A stretch of 64,000 nucleotides of DNA from a virus: positions 1-64,000 of IMG/VR virus record IMGVR_UViG_3300021197_001489; one strand, 5' to 3'. The translations under genes and the position numbers were made by a program. Positions 32,681-41,265 of this stretch are shown here, one piece after another; position 1 is the first letter of the stretch, and each line of letters begins with the position of its first letter. The notes under the pieces were generated by a model that saw only the letters and a list, made by a program, of their open reading frames with translations, searched no databases and was not told the DNA's origin.

Positions 32681-33874
32681 ATGCGTAAACTCTTCTACAT
32701 GGGCCTCGAAAGCTATGAGGCACGTTACACTCTTCAATTGACTGATTGGAATCGGCGTGTTTTTGAGCGTAGAGGCCTTGATGTTGTGTATGTCCCAGGT
32801 AACACTATTGATGATTCAAAAAGCATCAGTGTAGGACAGGTGCTTGACGCACATGGACGCAGTTACTTTGGCATGAGTCAGATCATGAATCTGGTACAGA
32901 TGATGCGCAACGGTGAATGTGGAGGAGGAGACGTAGTTTATTTTGAAGATATGTTCCAACCTGGAATTGAAAGTCTTCCATATATTATGGACCAGATTTC
33001 AGAAGAACAAAGACCCCAAGTTTATGTACGCTGTCTAGCCCAAGCAATTGATCCGGATGATTTCGTGCATGTATGGGGCATGTCAAAGTGGATGGGCCTA
33101 TACGAAAAGATGGTGAATGAGTTTGCAACAGTGTTGGCTACCAATGAAGAAATGGTAGCACACATGAAAATTGCAGGCTGGGAAGCACCCATCTATAACA
33201 TCTCAGGCCTGGCATTTGGCAAACAAGAAGTTCGTGAAAGGTTGGGCGAAGCGATAAAGCCTTTTCACGAACGCTCTAACAGAATTGTGTTTACTGCACG
33301 TTTTGACCAAGAAAAACAACCAGACTTTTATATGGATCTAGCAGAACGCTATTCAGAACAGTATCCAGGCAAACAAACATTCGCTATACTACAAGGCGGA
33401 CCGCTACGCAGTAACAACGACAAGTACATCGAACGTGCAAGAGCGTTGCAAGCAAGCGGTATTCTTGAGATTCACGAGGATCTTAAAAAGGATCAATACT
33501 ACAAGATTGTAAACGACAGTCGTGTACTTTTTAACTGTGCGTTGCAAGACTGGGTAAGTAACACTGTCAGTGAAGCAGACGCACTGGGCTGTAATGTTTT
33601 GTATCCAGCCTATCGCAGTTTCCCTGAAACATTCGCCAATGATCCAGATCGGCTTTATGTTCCATGGAGCATTGACGATGCTGAAAACAAACTGACTAAC
33701 TTGTTACGCAACCCACATCACAACATGGGTTTGATCTCTGATTGGACAGATGGCACAATTGACAGAGTCATTGACATCATGGAAGGCAATGGCGAACAAT
33801 GGTTGCGCACAGGCAATCGCTACAGAGATCATGTTGCTGGCGCAAAGTACGCAGTAACAAAGATTGAAGCATGA
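32681..33874 (+). CDS. GT-B (family 4-like) glycosyltransferase
   Basis: 397 residues. The C-terminal half is GT4-like: RIVFTARFDQEKQPDFYMDLA, AILQGGPL, and VSEADALGCNVLYPAYRSFPE, the ExxxxGxP-type donor-binding region. It probably transfers a sugar from a nucleotide donor and is coupled by a 4-base overlap to a UDP-glucose epimerase-like gene that could supply the donor. The acceptor is unknown. Confidence 0.75.
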   Translation: MRKLFYMGLESYEARYTLQLTDWNRRVFERRGLDVVYVPGNTIDDSKSISVGQVLDAHGRSYFGMSQIMNLVQMMRNGECGGGDVVYFEDMFQPGIESLPYIMDQISEEQRPQVYVRCLAQAIDPDDFVHVWGMSKWMGLYEKMVNEFATVLATNEEMVAHMKIAGWEAPIYNISGLAFGKQEVRERLGEAIKPFHERSNRIVFTARFDQEKQPDFYMDLAERYSEQYPGKQTFAILQGGPLRSNNDKYIERARALQASGILEIHEDLKKDQYYKIVNDSRVLFNCALQDWVSNTVSEADALGCNVLYPAYRSFPETFANDPDRLYVPWSIDDAENKLTNLLRNPHHNMGLISDWTDGTIDRVIDIMEGNGEQWLRTGNRYRDHVAGAKYAVTKIEA

Positions 33875-34833
33875 GCAAGATAGTAATCATCACAGGTGCT
33901 GGTGGCTACATTGGTGGACAAACAGCAATATACTTCAAAGAACAAGGCTGGGTAGTCGTTGGTATTGATCGTCGGCCTTGTCCGCCGCACCTAGCTCAAT
34001 GGTATACCAGTTACCACGAAGCAGAGTTCTCATCACCCAAGGGTTTAATGTGGTTCACTGAGTATCGTCCTGATGCTATTGTGCATTGTGCTGGCTCAAG
34101 TCTTGTTGGCCCAAGTATAAAAGATCCACGCACATATTATGAAAACAATTTTATTGCAACCAAGCAATTGTTAGACTGGATGGTCGAGCATGGTGTACAC
34201 AGTAAATTTATTTTTTCAAGCAGTGCCGCAGTATATGGCGATCCTGTAACTACACCTATCTATGAAGCTGATCCGAAGGATCCTATTTCACCTTATGGTA
34301 TTAGCAAGCACATGGTTGAGCAACTGCTAGAAACTTACAGTGTAGCATACAACATTAATTATGTTGGGCTACGCTACTTCAACGCTGCTGGTGCTGATCC
34401 TCTCGGGCGACACGGGCAAGAAAAAGCTGCTACACACATTATTGCCCGCGTAATGGAAGCAATTCGTGACAACAAGGTGTTTACGCTGTTTGGTACAGGA
34501 CTTGCCACTGATGATGGAACTTGTGTGCGTGACTATGTGCATGTTGCAGACATTGCCAAAGCACACTGTTATGCAACAGAGCAGCGTGTGGTTCCAGGTT
34601 TTTACAATCTAAGCACAGGGCGCGGTGCCAGTAACTTGGAAATTATTGCCAAGTGTTGTGCCGTTAGCGGCAGCAAGCCACAGGCAGTGGTCGAAGGACC
34701 TACACGAGAAGGTGACCCGGACATACTGGTTGCCAACAACGAAAAGTTTTTCAAAATATCAAACTGGCAAAACGAATATCACATTGACGATATCGTTGAG
34801 CATGCATGGAAATGGTATACACGTGAGCTTTGA
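33871..34833 (+). CDS. galE: UDP-glucose 4-epimerase-like SDR
   Basis: 320 residues. GAGGYIGGQTA is the NAD-binding GxxGxxG motif, SSAAVYG and YGISKHMVE give the Ser and YxxxK catalytic residues, and LRYFNAAGADP is typical of GalE. It interconverts UDP-sugars in the cytoplasm, probably feeding the glycosyltransferases of this phage. Overlaps both neighbours. Substrate could also be another UDP-sugar. Confidence 0.85.
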   Translation: MSKIVIITGAGGYIGGQTAIYFKEQGWVVVGIDRRPCPPHLAQWYTSYHEAEFSSPKGLMWFTEYRPDAIVHCAGSSLVGPSIKDPRTYYENNFIATKQLLDWMVEHGVHSKFIFSSSAAVYGDPVTTPIYEADPKDPISPYGISKHMVEQLLETYSVAYNINYVGLRYFNAAGADPLGRHGQEKAATHIIARVMEAIRDNKVFTLFGTGLATDDGTCVRDYVHVADIAKAHCYATEQRVVPGFYNLSTGRGASNLEIIAKCCAVSGSKPQAVVEGPTREGDPDILVANNEKFFKISNWQNEYHIDDIVEHAWKWYTREL

Positions 34834-35416
34834 CCGGTTTACAGAGTTTGAACAAGCATTAAGCAAGTTTACTGGCGCACCGTATGTGGTCCTCACTGAC
34901 TGTTGCACACATGCTATTGAACTTTGTTTGCGCTATAAAACCCCAGGGCCTTGTGTTATACCTGCACACACCTATCTAAGCATTCCGATGACTTTTCACA
35001 AACTAGACATTCCATACTACTATGACACAAACAATGACTGGCAGTATGAATATAGACTAGTACCTAGCAACATCTGGGATAGTGCCAGAGCATTTGATCG
35101 TGGTATGTATCGTACAGGTGCGTTACAGTGTCTAAGTTTTGGACACAGCAAGCGACTTGAAATTGGGCATGGTGGTGCTATTCTCACAAACAAAAAACAC
35201 GAGTATGATGCACTACGGCGAATGGCATATGATGGAAGAGATCTAAATATCTCACCGTGGCAAGATCAAAAAGTATTCCATGTTGGGTATCACTATAAAC
35301 CCAGTATTGAAGATTGCGAGAAAGGTATACACATGCTCGCAGAAAACAAACTTAAAACCAAAGAGTCACAATTGGTAGAGTATCCTAACTTATTAGATAT
35401 ACAAATCCAGGATTGA
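34823..35416 (+). CDS. Shortened DegT/DnrJ/EryC1-like aminotransferase
   Basis: 197 residues if it begins at GTG 34823 (ATG 34802 is the other choice); either start lies within the end of galE. APYVVLTDCCTHAIELCLRY, CVIPAHTYLSIPMTF, and SFGHSKRLEIGHGGAIL follow the DegT family of PLP sugar aminotransferases, with the K in HSKRLEIGHGG at the PLP-lysine position. Family members have about 370 residues, so the C-terminal domain is missing. It may be a minimal enzyme making an amino sugar, or a decayed copy. Confidence 0.6.
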   Translation: MSFDRFTEFEQALSKFTGAPYVVLTDCCTHAIELCLRYKTPGPCVIPAHTYLSIPMTFHKLDIPYYYDTNNDWQYEYRLVPSNIWDSARAFDRGMYRTGALQCLSFGHSKRLEIGHGGAILTNKKHEYDALRRMAYDGRDLNISPWQDQKVFHVGYHYKPSIEDCEKGIHMLAENKLKTKESQLVEYPNLLDIQIQD

Positions 35417-35417
35417 C

Positions 35418-35446
35418 TTGACAGTTTACATAAATAACCGTACAAT
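35418..35446 (+). promoter_or_regulatory. Sigma70-type promoter for folE, with embedded late-type box
   Basis: TTGACA at 35418-35423, 17-base spacer, TACAAT at 35441-35446. The spacer contains CATAAATAA, a late-type box, so the gene may be read both early and late. Confidence 0.7.
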
Positions 35447-35496
35447 ATAATTAACTTATTGTGGTCATCCTCGACCCAAACTCGGAGAATCATTAA

Positions 35497-36192
35497 ATGA
35501 CAATCAAAGAAAAAATTAAACAAAGACTACAAGACGCCAACGTTAGATACTGGGCCAACGACAACATTGCTGATTACCTTGAAGAAGGTGAAAAGCAACA
35601 GTTACTTGAAGAGGCAGTTCCTGCTTTTGAAAACATGTTACAACATCTGCTAATTGATACTGAGACAGACCCTAACAGTCAAGATACTGCAAGGCGTATG
35701 GCTAAGATGTATATCAATGAAATTATGAGCGGACGTTACGAGAAAATGCCTAATCCAAGTGCATTTCCTAACTACATTGAAGGTGGTTATGAAGGCATGT
35801 TGGTAGTGAGAAGCGAACTTACAAGTTTATGTTCGCACCATCACCAAACAGTAAAAGGTGTGGCATACATTGGTATCATTGCTGGTCCTAAACTATTGGG
35901 ACTTAGCAAATATACAAGAATTGCACAGTGGTGTGCTAGACGCGGGACACTACAAGAAGAACTAAATGTAATGATTGCTGATGCAATACAAAGAGAAACT
36001 GGCAGTGACAATATTGGTGTATATGTACAAGCAACACATGGTTGTTGTGAGAACCGTGGCATTATGGCAACCAGTAGTTTGACTCAGACTACAGTTTTAC
36101 GTGGTGCGTTTAAAAAAGATGCTGATGTTAGAAAAGAATTTATTGACAATGTAAAATTGCAACAAGACAATAGTAGGTATACTTGTAGTTAA
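35497..36192 (+). CDS. folE: GTP cyclohydrolase I
   Basis: 231 residues. DTARRMAKMYINE, LCSHHHQTVKGVAYIGI, GLSKYTRI, ARRGTLQEELN and HGCCENRG are the FolE signatures; Cys and His of LCSHHH and the Cys of HGCC bind zinc. It makes dihydroneopterin triphosphate from GTP, the first step to 7-deazaguanine and folate. GGAG before the ATG and its own promoter. With QueD, QueE and the DpdA-like gene it points to DNA modification. Confidence 0.93.
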   Translation: MTIKEKIKQRLQDANVRYWANDNIADYLEEGEKQQLLEEAVPAFENMLQHLLIDTETDPNSQDTARRMAKMYINEIMSGRYEKMPNPSAFPNYIEGGYEGMLVVRSELTSLCSHHHQTVKGVAYIGIIAGPKLLGLSKYTRIAQWCARRGTLQEELNVMIADAIQRETGSDNIGVYVQATHGCCENRGIMATSSLTQTTVLRGAFKKDADVRKEFIDNVKLQQDNSRYTCS

Positions 36193-36249
36193 ATGTTGTT
36201 CGGGTGATGCATTAGTTATAGAACACCCTCTAATGAGAAAGGAAAATCA

Positions 36250-37320
36250 ATGAAACTATTTAAATTCCTGGCAGTAGCCCTGTCAGTGTTATTCTTCAGT
36301 GTTTCAGCAAATGCTGGAGATAAACTAAAGGTCGGATTTGTATATGTTGGGCCTATAGGTGACCATGGATGGACTTATCGTCACGACATTGGTCGTCAAC
36401 AAGTAGAAGAAGCATATGGAGACAAAGTTGAAACAGTGTTTGTTGAAAGTGTGCCAGAAGGTCCTGATGCTGAACGTGTAATGCGTTCAATGGCAAAAGG
36501 TGGAGCAGACATTATCTTTGCAACCAGTTTTGGCTATATGCCATCAATGCTTAAAGTTGCCAAGGAGTTTCCAGATGTAGCATTTGAACATGCAACTGGT
36601 TACAAACGTGCAGACAATATGGCAACATATGGCTTACGTCTATATCAAGCAAGACATGTACAAGGTATTATTGCAGGTATGATGACAAAGACAAACAAGA
36701 TTTGTTATGTTGCTGCTTTCCCAATTCCAGAAGTTATTCGTGAGATTAACACATATTACATGGGTGCAAAGAAGATGAACCCTGACGTAGAGATCATGAT
36801 TACTTGGGCCAACACCTGGTATGATCCAGGCAAAGAGTCACAGGCTGCTAAAGTTATGATGGCTGAAGGTTGCGACATGGTTGCACAGCACACTGATTCA
36901 CCTGCTCCATTGCAGGCTGCACAATTAGAAGGTAAATTAGGCTTTGGTCAAGCAAGTGATCAAATTAAATTTGCTCCTAAGGCACAATTGACTGCAACTA
37001 TTGACAACTGGGGTCCTTACTATGTAAAGCGAGTTGGCGAAGTAATGAACGGCACTTGGGCAACTGGTGACTACTTTGGTCATATGAATGACGGTTCCGT
37101 TCAAATGGCACCGTTTACTAACATGCCAGCAGATGTTGCTGCTAAAGCAAACGAAATCAAGAATGCTATCGAAGCAGGCAAGTATTTTGCATTTACTGGT
37201 CCACTCAAGGACAACAAAGGCAAAGTACAACTTAAAGCGGGCGAAATTGCAGACGACGGACATCTTAATAGTATGATGTATTATGTAGAAGGCATTAACG
37301 CACAAGTGCCTGGTAACTAA
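36250..37320 (+). CDS. BMP-family substrate-binding lipoprotein-like periplasmic protein
   Basis: 356 residues with a signal peptide (MKLFKFLAVALSVLFFSVSANA). The mature part follows the BMP/PnrA family of ABC-transporter binding proteins: VGFVYVGPIGDHGWTYRHD, GADIIFATSFGYM, and ANTWYDPGKESQAA. These bind nucleosides in many bacteria. There is no lipobox, so it is a soluble periplasmic form. No permease genes are nearby, so it would have to feed the host transporter. AAAGGA precedes the ATG, and a weak promoter (TTGTTC/TATAGA) lies at 36196-36223. Ligand inferred. Confidence 0.85.
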   Translation: MKLFKFLAVALSVLFFSVSANAGDKLKVGFVYVGPIGDHGWTYRHDIGRQQVEEAYGDKVETVFVESVPEGPDAERVMRSMAKGGADIIFATSFGYMPSMLKVAKEFPDVAFEHATGYKRADNMATYGLRLYQARHVQGIIAGMMTKTNKICYVAAFPIPEVIREINTYYMGAKKMNPDVEIMITWANTWYDPGKESQAAKVMMAEGCDMVAQHTDSPAPLQAAQLEGKLGFGQASDQIKFAPKAQLTATIDNWGPYYVKRVGEVMNGTWATGDYFGHMNDGSVQMAPFTNMPADVAAKANEIKNAIEAGKYFAFTGPLKDNKGKVQLKAGEIADDGHLNSMMYYVEGINAQVPGN

Positions 37321-37322
37321 AA

Positions 37323-38183
37323 ATGATTCCAGTTATTGATTTCACAAGCGAAACAGTACTGGAAGAGATTCGCGAAGCCTACACAACAGTAGGCTTCGCT
37401 GTCCTTACCAATACACTTAACCAACAAGACCAACAAACCATGGAAAACTGGTTTGACTTTATGAAGCAGTTCTTTGAACTAGACTTGCATACCAAAAAGA
37501 AATACAGTTACCAAGCAGAAAACAATCTTGGATACAGTGTTATGGGCGCAGAAAATGTAGACCCAACTGCTCCTAAAGACATGAAAGAAAGTTTCAATTA
37601 TAACAACACTCGTATGCCAGACGAACTATGGCCTACTGAGATAGACTTTTTTAAAGTTACAGCATTAAATTCTGTGCGTATTGCAGATAATTTAACTTTG
37701 CGTATCCTTGAAAAGTTTGATACAATCCTCGACTGCGGCACTACACTGGTAGATGCGCATCAGGATCCTTATAATACTACTCGTGTTATTCACTATCCTG
37801 CGTACACAGGTCCACTTGAAGATAAACAAATGAGAATAGGAGAACACAGTGATTACGGCACTATTACACTTCTTTGGCAGATTAATGACGTTCCGGGGCT
37901 CGAAGTCCAAGATCTCGAAGGCACGTGGCACCCGGTGCCGTATGCAAATGATGGAGTAGTTGTTAACATAGGCGACTTACTACAGCGTTGGACCAATGAC
38001 TACTTCAAATCAACAAAACACAGAGTTGTAAACAGCCACATAGATCAAACACGTTACAGCATGCCGCATTTTGTAGACCCTACCCCAGGAACAATAGTGG
38101 CAAACTTGCGTGACGAGGATGCAAAGTATGATCCTATCGAAAGCAAGGAATACTTGATGTGGCGATTAGCACAGAGTTATTAA
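37323..38183 (+). CDS. 2-oxoglutarate/Fe(II) oxygenase, isopenicillin N synthase-like
   Basis: 286 residues. GEHSDYGTITLL gives the HxD pair, STKHRV the distal His, and RYSMPHF the RxS that binds 2-oxoglutarate, all in the order of isopenicillin N synthase-like dioxygenases. An N-terminal DIOX_N-like part begins at IPVIDFTS. It oxidises an unknown small molecule or base. It starts 2 bases after the BMP gene, so the pair may form a transcription unit. Confidence 0.85.
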   Translation: MIPVIDFTSETVLEEIREAYTTVGFAVLTNTLNQQDQQTMENWFDFMKQFFELDLHTKKKYSYQAENNLGYSVMGAENVDPTAPKDMKESFNYNNTRMPDELWPTEIDFFKVTALNSVRIADNLTLRILEKFDTILDCGTTLVDAHQDPYNTTRVIHYPAYTGPLEDKQMRIGEHSDYGTITLLWQINDVPGLEVQDLEGTWHPVPYANDGVVVNIGDLLQRWTNDYFKSTKHRVVNSHIDQTRYSMPHFVDPTPGTIVANLRDEDAKYDPIESKEYLMWRLAQSY

Positions 38184-38201
38184 CCAGCTGATGATTAAAG
38201 G

Positions 38202-38230
38202 TTGACAAGCAATATGAATTGTTGTATAAT
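38202..38230 (+). promoter_or_regulatory. Sigma70-type promoter
   Basis: TTGACA at 38202-38207, 17-base spacer, TATAAT at 38225-38230: a consensus match. GGAGAAG precedes the ATG at 38257. Confidence 0.85.
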
Positions 38231-38256
38231 AAACATTGAAACAGCGGAGAAGCGGT

Positions 38257-38637
38257 ATGCATAGTGTAGACACGTTAGATGTGGCGAAACAAGAGGGTAG
38301 AGCTCCTTGGACTGATGTGCAGTTGGAAACACGAGATTTTATTGTTTTCAACGACGGCTTTCCAGTAACGCCAGGGCATGCACTAGTAGTGCCTCGTGAA
38401 TCTACTATGGAGAAACTTCTCCGCTGCTTTAATTATGCAGTGCAAATGGGAAATGCCAACGTCGAAGCAGATACCAATGCTGTTACAGGATTTAACGTTG
38501 GCATGAATGTAGGAACTAGTGCTGGTCAAACTGTGATGTACCCACATGTGCATTTGATTTTAAGGCGAGACAAAGACTGTGTAGATCCAGTTGGCGGTGT
38601 ACGCAACGTTATTCCAGGTGCCGGCAACTACAGATGA
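38257..38637 (+). CDS. HIT-family nucleotide hydrolase
   Basis: 126 residues. DGFPVTPGHALVVPRE and the active-site YPHVHLILRR (HxHxx, His triad type) define the HIT family, which hydrolyses nucleoside phosphoramidates or dinucleoside polyphosphates. An in-frame TTG at 38236 is an unlikely start, since GGAGAAG lies just before the ATG at 38257. First gene of a promoter-driven unit that continues with QueD and ClpP. Confidence 0.85.
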   Translation: MHSVDTLDVAKQEGRAPWTDVQLETRDFIVFNDGFPVTPGHALVVPRESTMEKLLRCFNYAVQMGNANVEADTNAVTGFNVGMNVGTSAGQTVMYPHVHLILRRDKDCVDPVGGVRNVIPGAGNYR

Positions 38638-38706
38638 TAACTACTATAGACGCCGTTGGTTCACCCGTCTCTAAACATTCTGACCTACTAACACTAGGAG
38701 AATAGA

Positions 38707-39183
38707 ATGCCATATTACAGCACAAAAACATACGGACACAACATTGGACTAAGTGCAGTGTTTCGCCAACCACACGCAGATCATTCGCATTGCAAGTTCT
38801 TGCATGGATACAGTTTACAATTTAAATTTGTATTTGGTTGCAGAGATCTTGACAACAAAAACTGGGCAGTTGACTTTGGTGGCTTAAAGCCGCTTAAACA
38901 ATGGCTCGAAGATAGTTTTGATCATAAAGTTGTATTAGATGAAAATGATCCTCACTTGGATGACTTTCGAGTACTAGAAGAAAAAGGCCTAGCACAACTT
39001 AACATTGTTGCAGGTGTTGGCGCAGAAAAGTTTGCAGAACATGCATGGCGCTTTGCTGACAAACTTATCCGTGAAGCAACTGATGACCGTTGTTGGTGCG
39101 ACAGTGCAGAGTGTGCAGAACATGGTGCTAACAGTGCCATCTATACACCATTTATAATCCGCAAAGAAAGGTTTACTGAATAA
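38707..39183 (+). CDS. queD: 6-carboxytetrahydropterin synthase
   Basis: 158 residues. [13 protein letters not shown] supplies a zinc His pair, [23 protein letters not shown] is the family core, and an additional HADHSHC His/Cys pair lies upstream. QueD converts dihydroneopterin triphosphate to 6-carboxytetrahydropterin, the second step to preQ0. It ends overlapping the clpP ATG (TAATG). AGGAGAATAG precedes the start. Confidence 0.88.
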   Translation: MPYYSTKTYGHNIGLSAVFRQPHADHSHCKFLHGYSLQFKFVFGCRDLDNKNWAVDFGGLKPLKQWLEDSFDHKVVLDENDPHLDDFRVLEEKGLAQLNIVAGVGAEKFAEHAWRFADKLIREATDDRCWCDSAECAEHGANSAIYTPFIIRKERFTE

Positions 39184-39800
39184 TGTCATTGATCCCAATG
39201 GTAGTAGAGACTACCTCTAAAGGCGAACGTGCATACGATATCTACAGTCGCTTGCTAAAAGATCGCATTGTAATGCTAAACGGTGTAGTTGAAGATCAGA
39301 TGGCAAACAGTGTAATTGCACAGTTGCTATTTTTAGAATCAGAAGATCCTGACAAAGACATCTTGCTATATATTAATTCACCAGGCGGGCAAGTAAGTGC
39401 AGGACTTGGTATATATGATACAATGCAGTTTATCAAGTGTGATATCAGCACTGTGGTTATTGGACAAGCATGTTCAATGGGCAGTTTCCTTGCACAAGCA
39501 GGCACAGCAAAAAAGCGTATTGTGCTTCCTGAATCGCGCACAATGATTCACAGAGTAAGTTCAGGCACACGTGGCACATCAGGTACTGTTCATGTACAAG
39601 AACTTCAATTTGAAGATGCATTGCGCAGTATGGAAGAGTCTAAGAAAGTCAATCGACGTCTTACTGAACTTTATGTAAAACATAACACAGCAGGCAAGAC
39701 CTATGATGAGATGGCAGAAACAATGAAGTTTGACACATTTCTAACAGCACAGGAAGCAGTTGAATGGGGACTTGCAGACCGGGTAATGGAGAATAGATAA
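39183..39800 (+). CDS. clpP: ClpP serine peptidase
   Basis: 205 residues, a normal ClpP length. The triad is visible as Ser98 (QACSMGS), His123 (MIHRVS) and Asp184 (KFDTF); [13 protein letters not shown] forms the oxyanion/handle region. It degrades proteins fed by a Clp ATPase; this phage also encodes a ClpA with an IGF docking loop. MIHR replaces the usual MIHQ. Overlaps queD and the next glycosyltransferase by one base each. Confidence 0.93.
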   Translation: MSLIPMVVETTSKGERAYDIYSRLLKDRIVMLNGVVEDQMANSVIAQLLFLESEDPDKDILLYINSPGGQVSAGLGIYDTMQFIKCDISTVVIGQACSMGSFLAQAGTAKKRIVLPESRTMIHRVSSGTRGTSGTVHVQELQFEDALRSMEESKKVNRRLTELYVKHNTAGKTYDEMAETMKFDTFLTAQEAVEWGLADRVMENR

Positions 39801-40642
39801 TGCCTTTTAATATTGAGGCAACTAAAAAAATATCTGTGCTGTGCGCAACACGAGGTCGTCCACAGATGATCATGGAAAGTATGCAAAGCATGCTAGCCAC
39901 TGCTGACGATCCTGACAGTATTGAGTTTTTACTTGCCATCGATGATGACGATCAGGATACCATTGATTTTGTACAAAGTGATATTGTACCTGAGTTTGAA
40001 GAACGTGATCAAGACCTATATGCATTTGTGCAACCAAGATTAGGGTATGCTAGACTTAATGAATATTACAATCAGTTAGCTGGGGAGAGCCATGGAGAAT
40101 GGTTGATTGTGTGGAACGATGATGCCAGAATGGAAAGTCAAGGCTGGGATACTGAAATCCTCAGCCACAGCGGCAAATTTGCAGTACAGCGGTTTAACGA
40201 CAACCACGGACACCCATATGCTATTTTTCCAGTTCTTCCACGTGATTGGATTATAATGTATGGTTGTATATCACCGCACCAGATTGTTGATGGATGGGTT
40301 AGCCAAGTGTGTTACATGAATGACGCAATAATTCAACTTAAAAGTACTTGCTTTCATGACAGACATGACTTGACAGGTAACAACAATGATACTACCTATC
40401 AAGAGAGAAATCCACAGCAGAACGAAGGCAATCCAGAAAATCCCAAAGACTTTCTCTATCCAGCAACACACCAGTTAAGAATACAGTGGGGCTTCAAAAT
40501 GGAATGGCTACGCAAGTTGCTCAAGCAAGACAATGGCTATCTTGACAGAGTCAAGCGGGGTGAAATTGATGTATGGACTAAAATGCGCGAGAATGATCCT
40601 AAAAAGTTTTTGGGCACGTTTAAGGTAGACGTAGGTGGTTAA
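39800..40642 (+). CDS. GT2-like glycosyltransferase, paralogue 2
   Basis: 280 residues. ISVLCATRGRPQMI begins the GT-A fold, FLLAIDDDDQDT and LIVWNDDARM hold acidic motifs, and LNEYYNQLA plus LTGNNNDTTYQE match the protein at 22167. It is longer at the C-terminus, with a Pro/Glu insert and a helical end. TAATG overlap with clpP. Acceptor unknown. Confidence 0.75.
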   Translation: MPFNIEATKKISVLCATRGRPQMIMESMQSMLATADDPDSIEFLLAIDDDDQDTIDFVQSDIVPEFEERDQDLYAFVQPRLGYARLNEYYNQLAGESHGEWLIVWNDDARMESQGWDTEILSHSGKFAVQRFNDNHGHPYAIFPVLPRDWIIMYGCISPHQIVDGWVSQVCYMNDAIIQLKSTCFHDRHDLTGNNNDTTYQERNPQQNEGNPENPKDFLYPATHQLRIQWGFKMEWLRKLLKQDNGYLDRVKRGEIDVWTKMRENDPKKFLGTFKVDVGG

Positions 40643-40677
40643 GCAGTGTATTATAGTGTAATAGAAGGACGCAAACT

Positions 40678-41265
40678 ATGAAAAAAGTCTATGTAACATG
40701 GCACGATGTACAGCGGCAAACACAAGAAATACTTAGGCAGTTGCAAAAAGATTGTTGGAAGCCGGATTACATTGTAGGAGTTACACGTGGCGGATTAACA
40801 CTTAGCAATCTGCTTAGTCAATACTTGGACATCACAATGTACACACTTGATGTAAGACTGCGTGATGGTAAACATGTCCCATGTGAAAGCAATACCAAAC
40901 TTGCAGAAATAGCATTTGGAATAAATGATGGTAGATCAAAAGGCGCACGTTGGGATGTTGGGCAACGTAAAAAAGTGCTGATAGTAGACGACATCAATGA
41001 TTCCGGGCAAACTATTAACTGGATAAAAGCAGACTGGGAACACACTATTAGTAGTAAAATACACGAAGATGTTGCCTATGTGTGGGATACTGTTTGGAAC
41101 GACAGTACACGTTTTGCAGTACTCTATGATAATGTAGCAAGTGATGCAAACTTAAAAGTATCTTATGCTGCGGAAGAAATAAACAAAGTTGAAGATCCAA
41201 GCTGGGTTGTTTTCCCTTGGGAAGAATGGTGGAGCAGATGGGATCCTAATGAGGAGATAATGTAA
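40678..41265 (+). CDS. Phosphoribosyltransferase
   Basis: 195 residues. DYIVGVTRGGLTLSNLLSQYL followed by KVLIVDDINDSGQT is the PRPP-binding signature of type I phosphoribosyltransferases, most like the xanthine/hypoxanthine group. It would attach ribose-5-phosphate to a purine-type base. Another PRTase (apt-like) is encoded at 45879. AAGGACG precedes the ATG; TAATG overlap with queE. Confidence 0.8.
   Translation: MKKVYVTWHDVQRQTQEILRQLQKDCWKPDYIVGVTRGGLTLSNLLSQYLDITMYTLDVRLRDGKHVPCESNTKLAEIAFGINDGRSKGARWDVGQRKKVLIVDDINDSGQTINWIKADWEHTISSKIHEDVAYVWDTVWNDSTRFAVLYDNVASDANLKVSYAAEEINKVEDPSWVVFPWEEWWSRWDPNEEIM

Noticed and set aside
36193-36249. Riboswitch before the BMP gene
   Set aside because: GGGTG/CACCC can pair but with a 17-base loop and no known riboswitch pattern; it is too weak to call.
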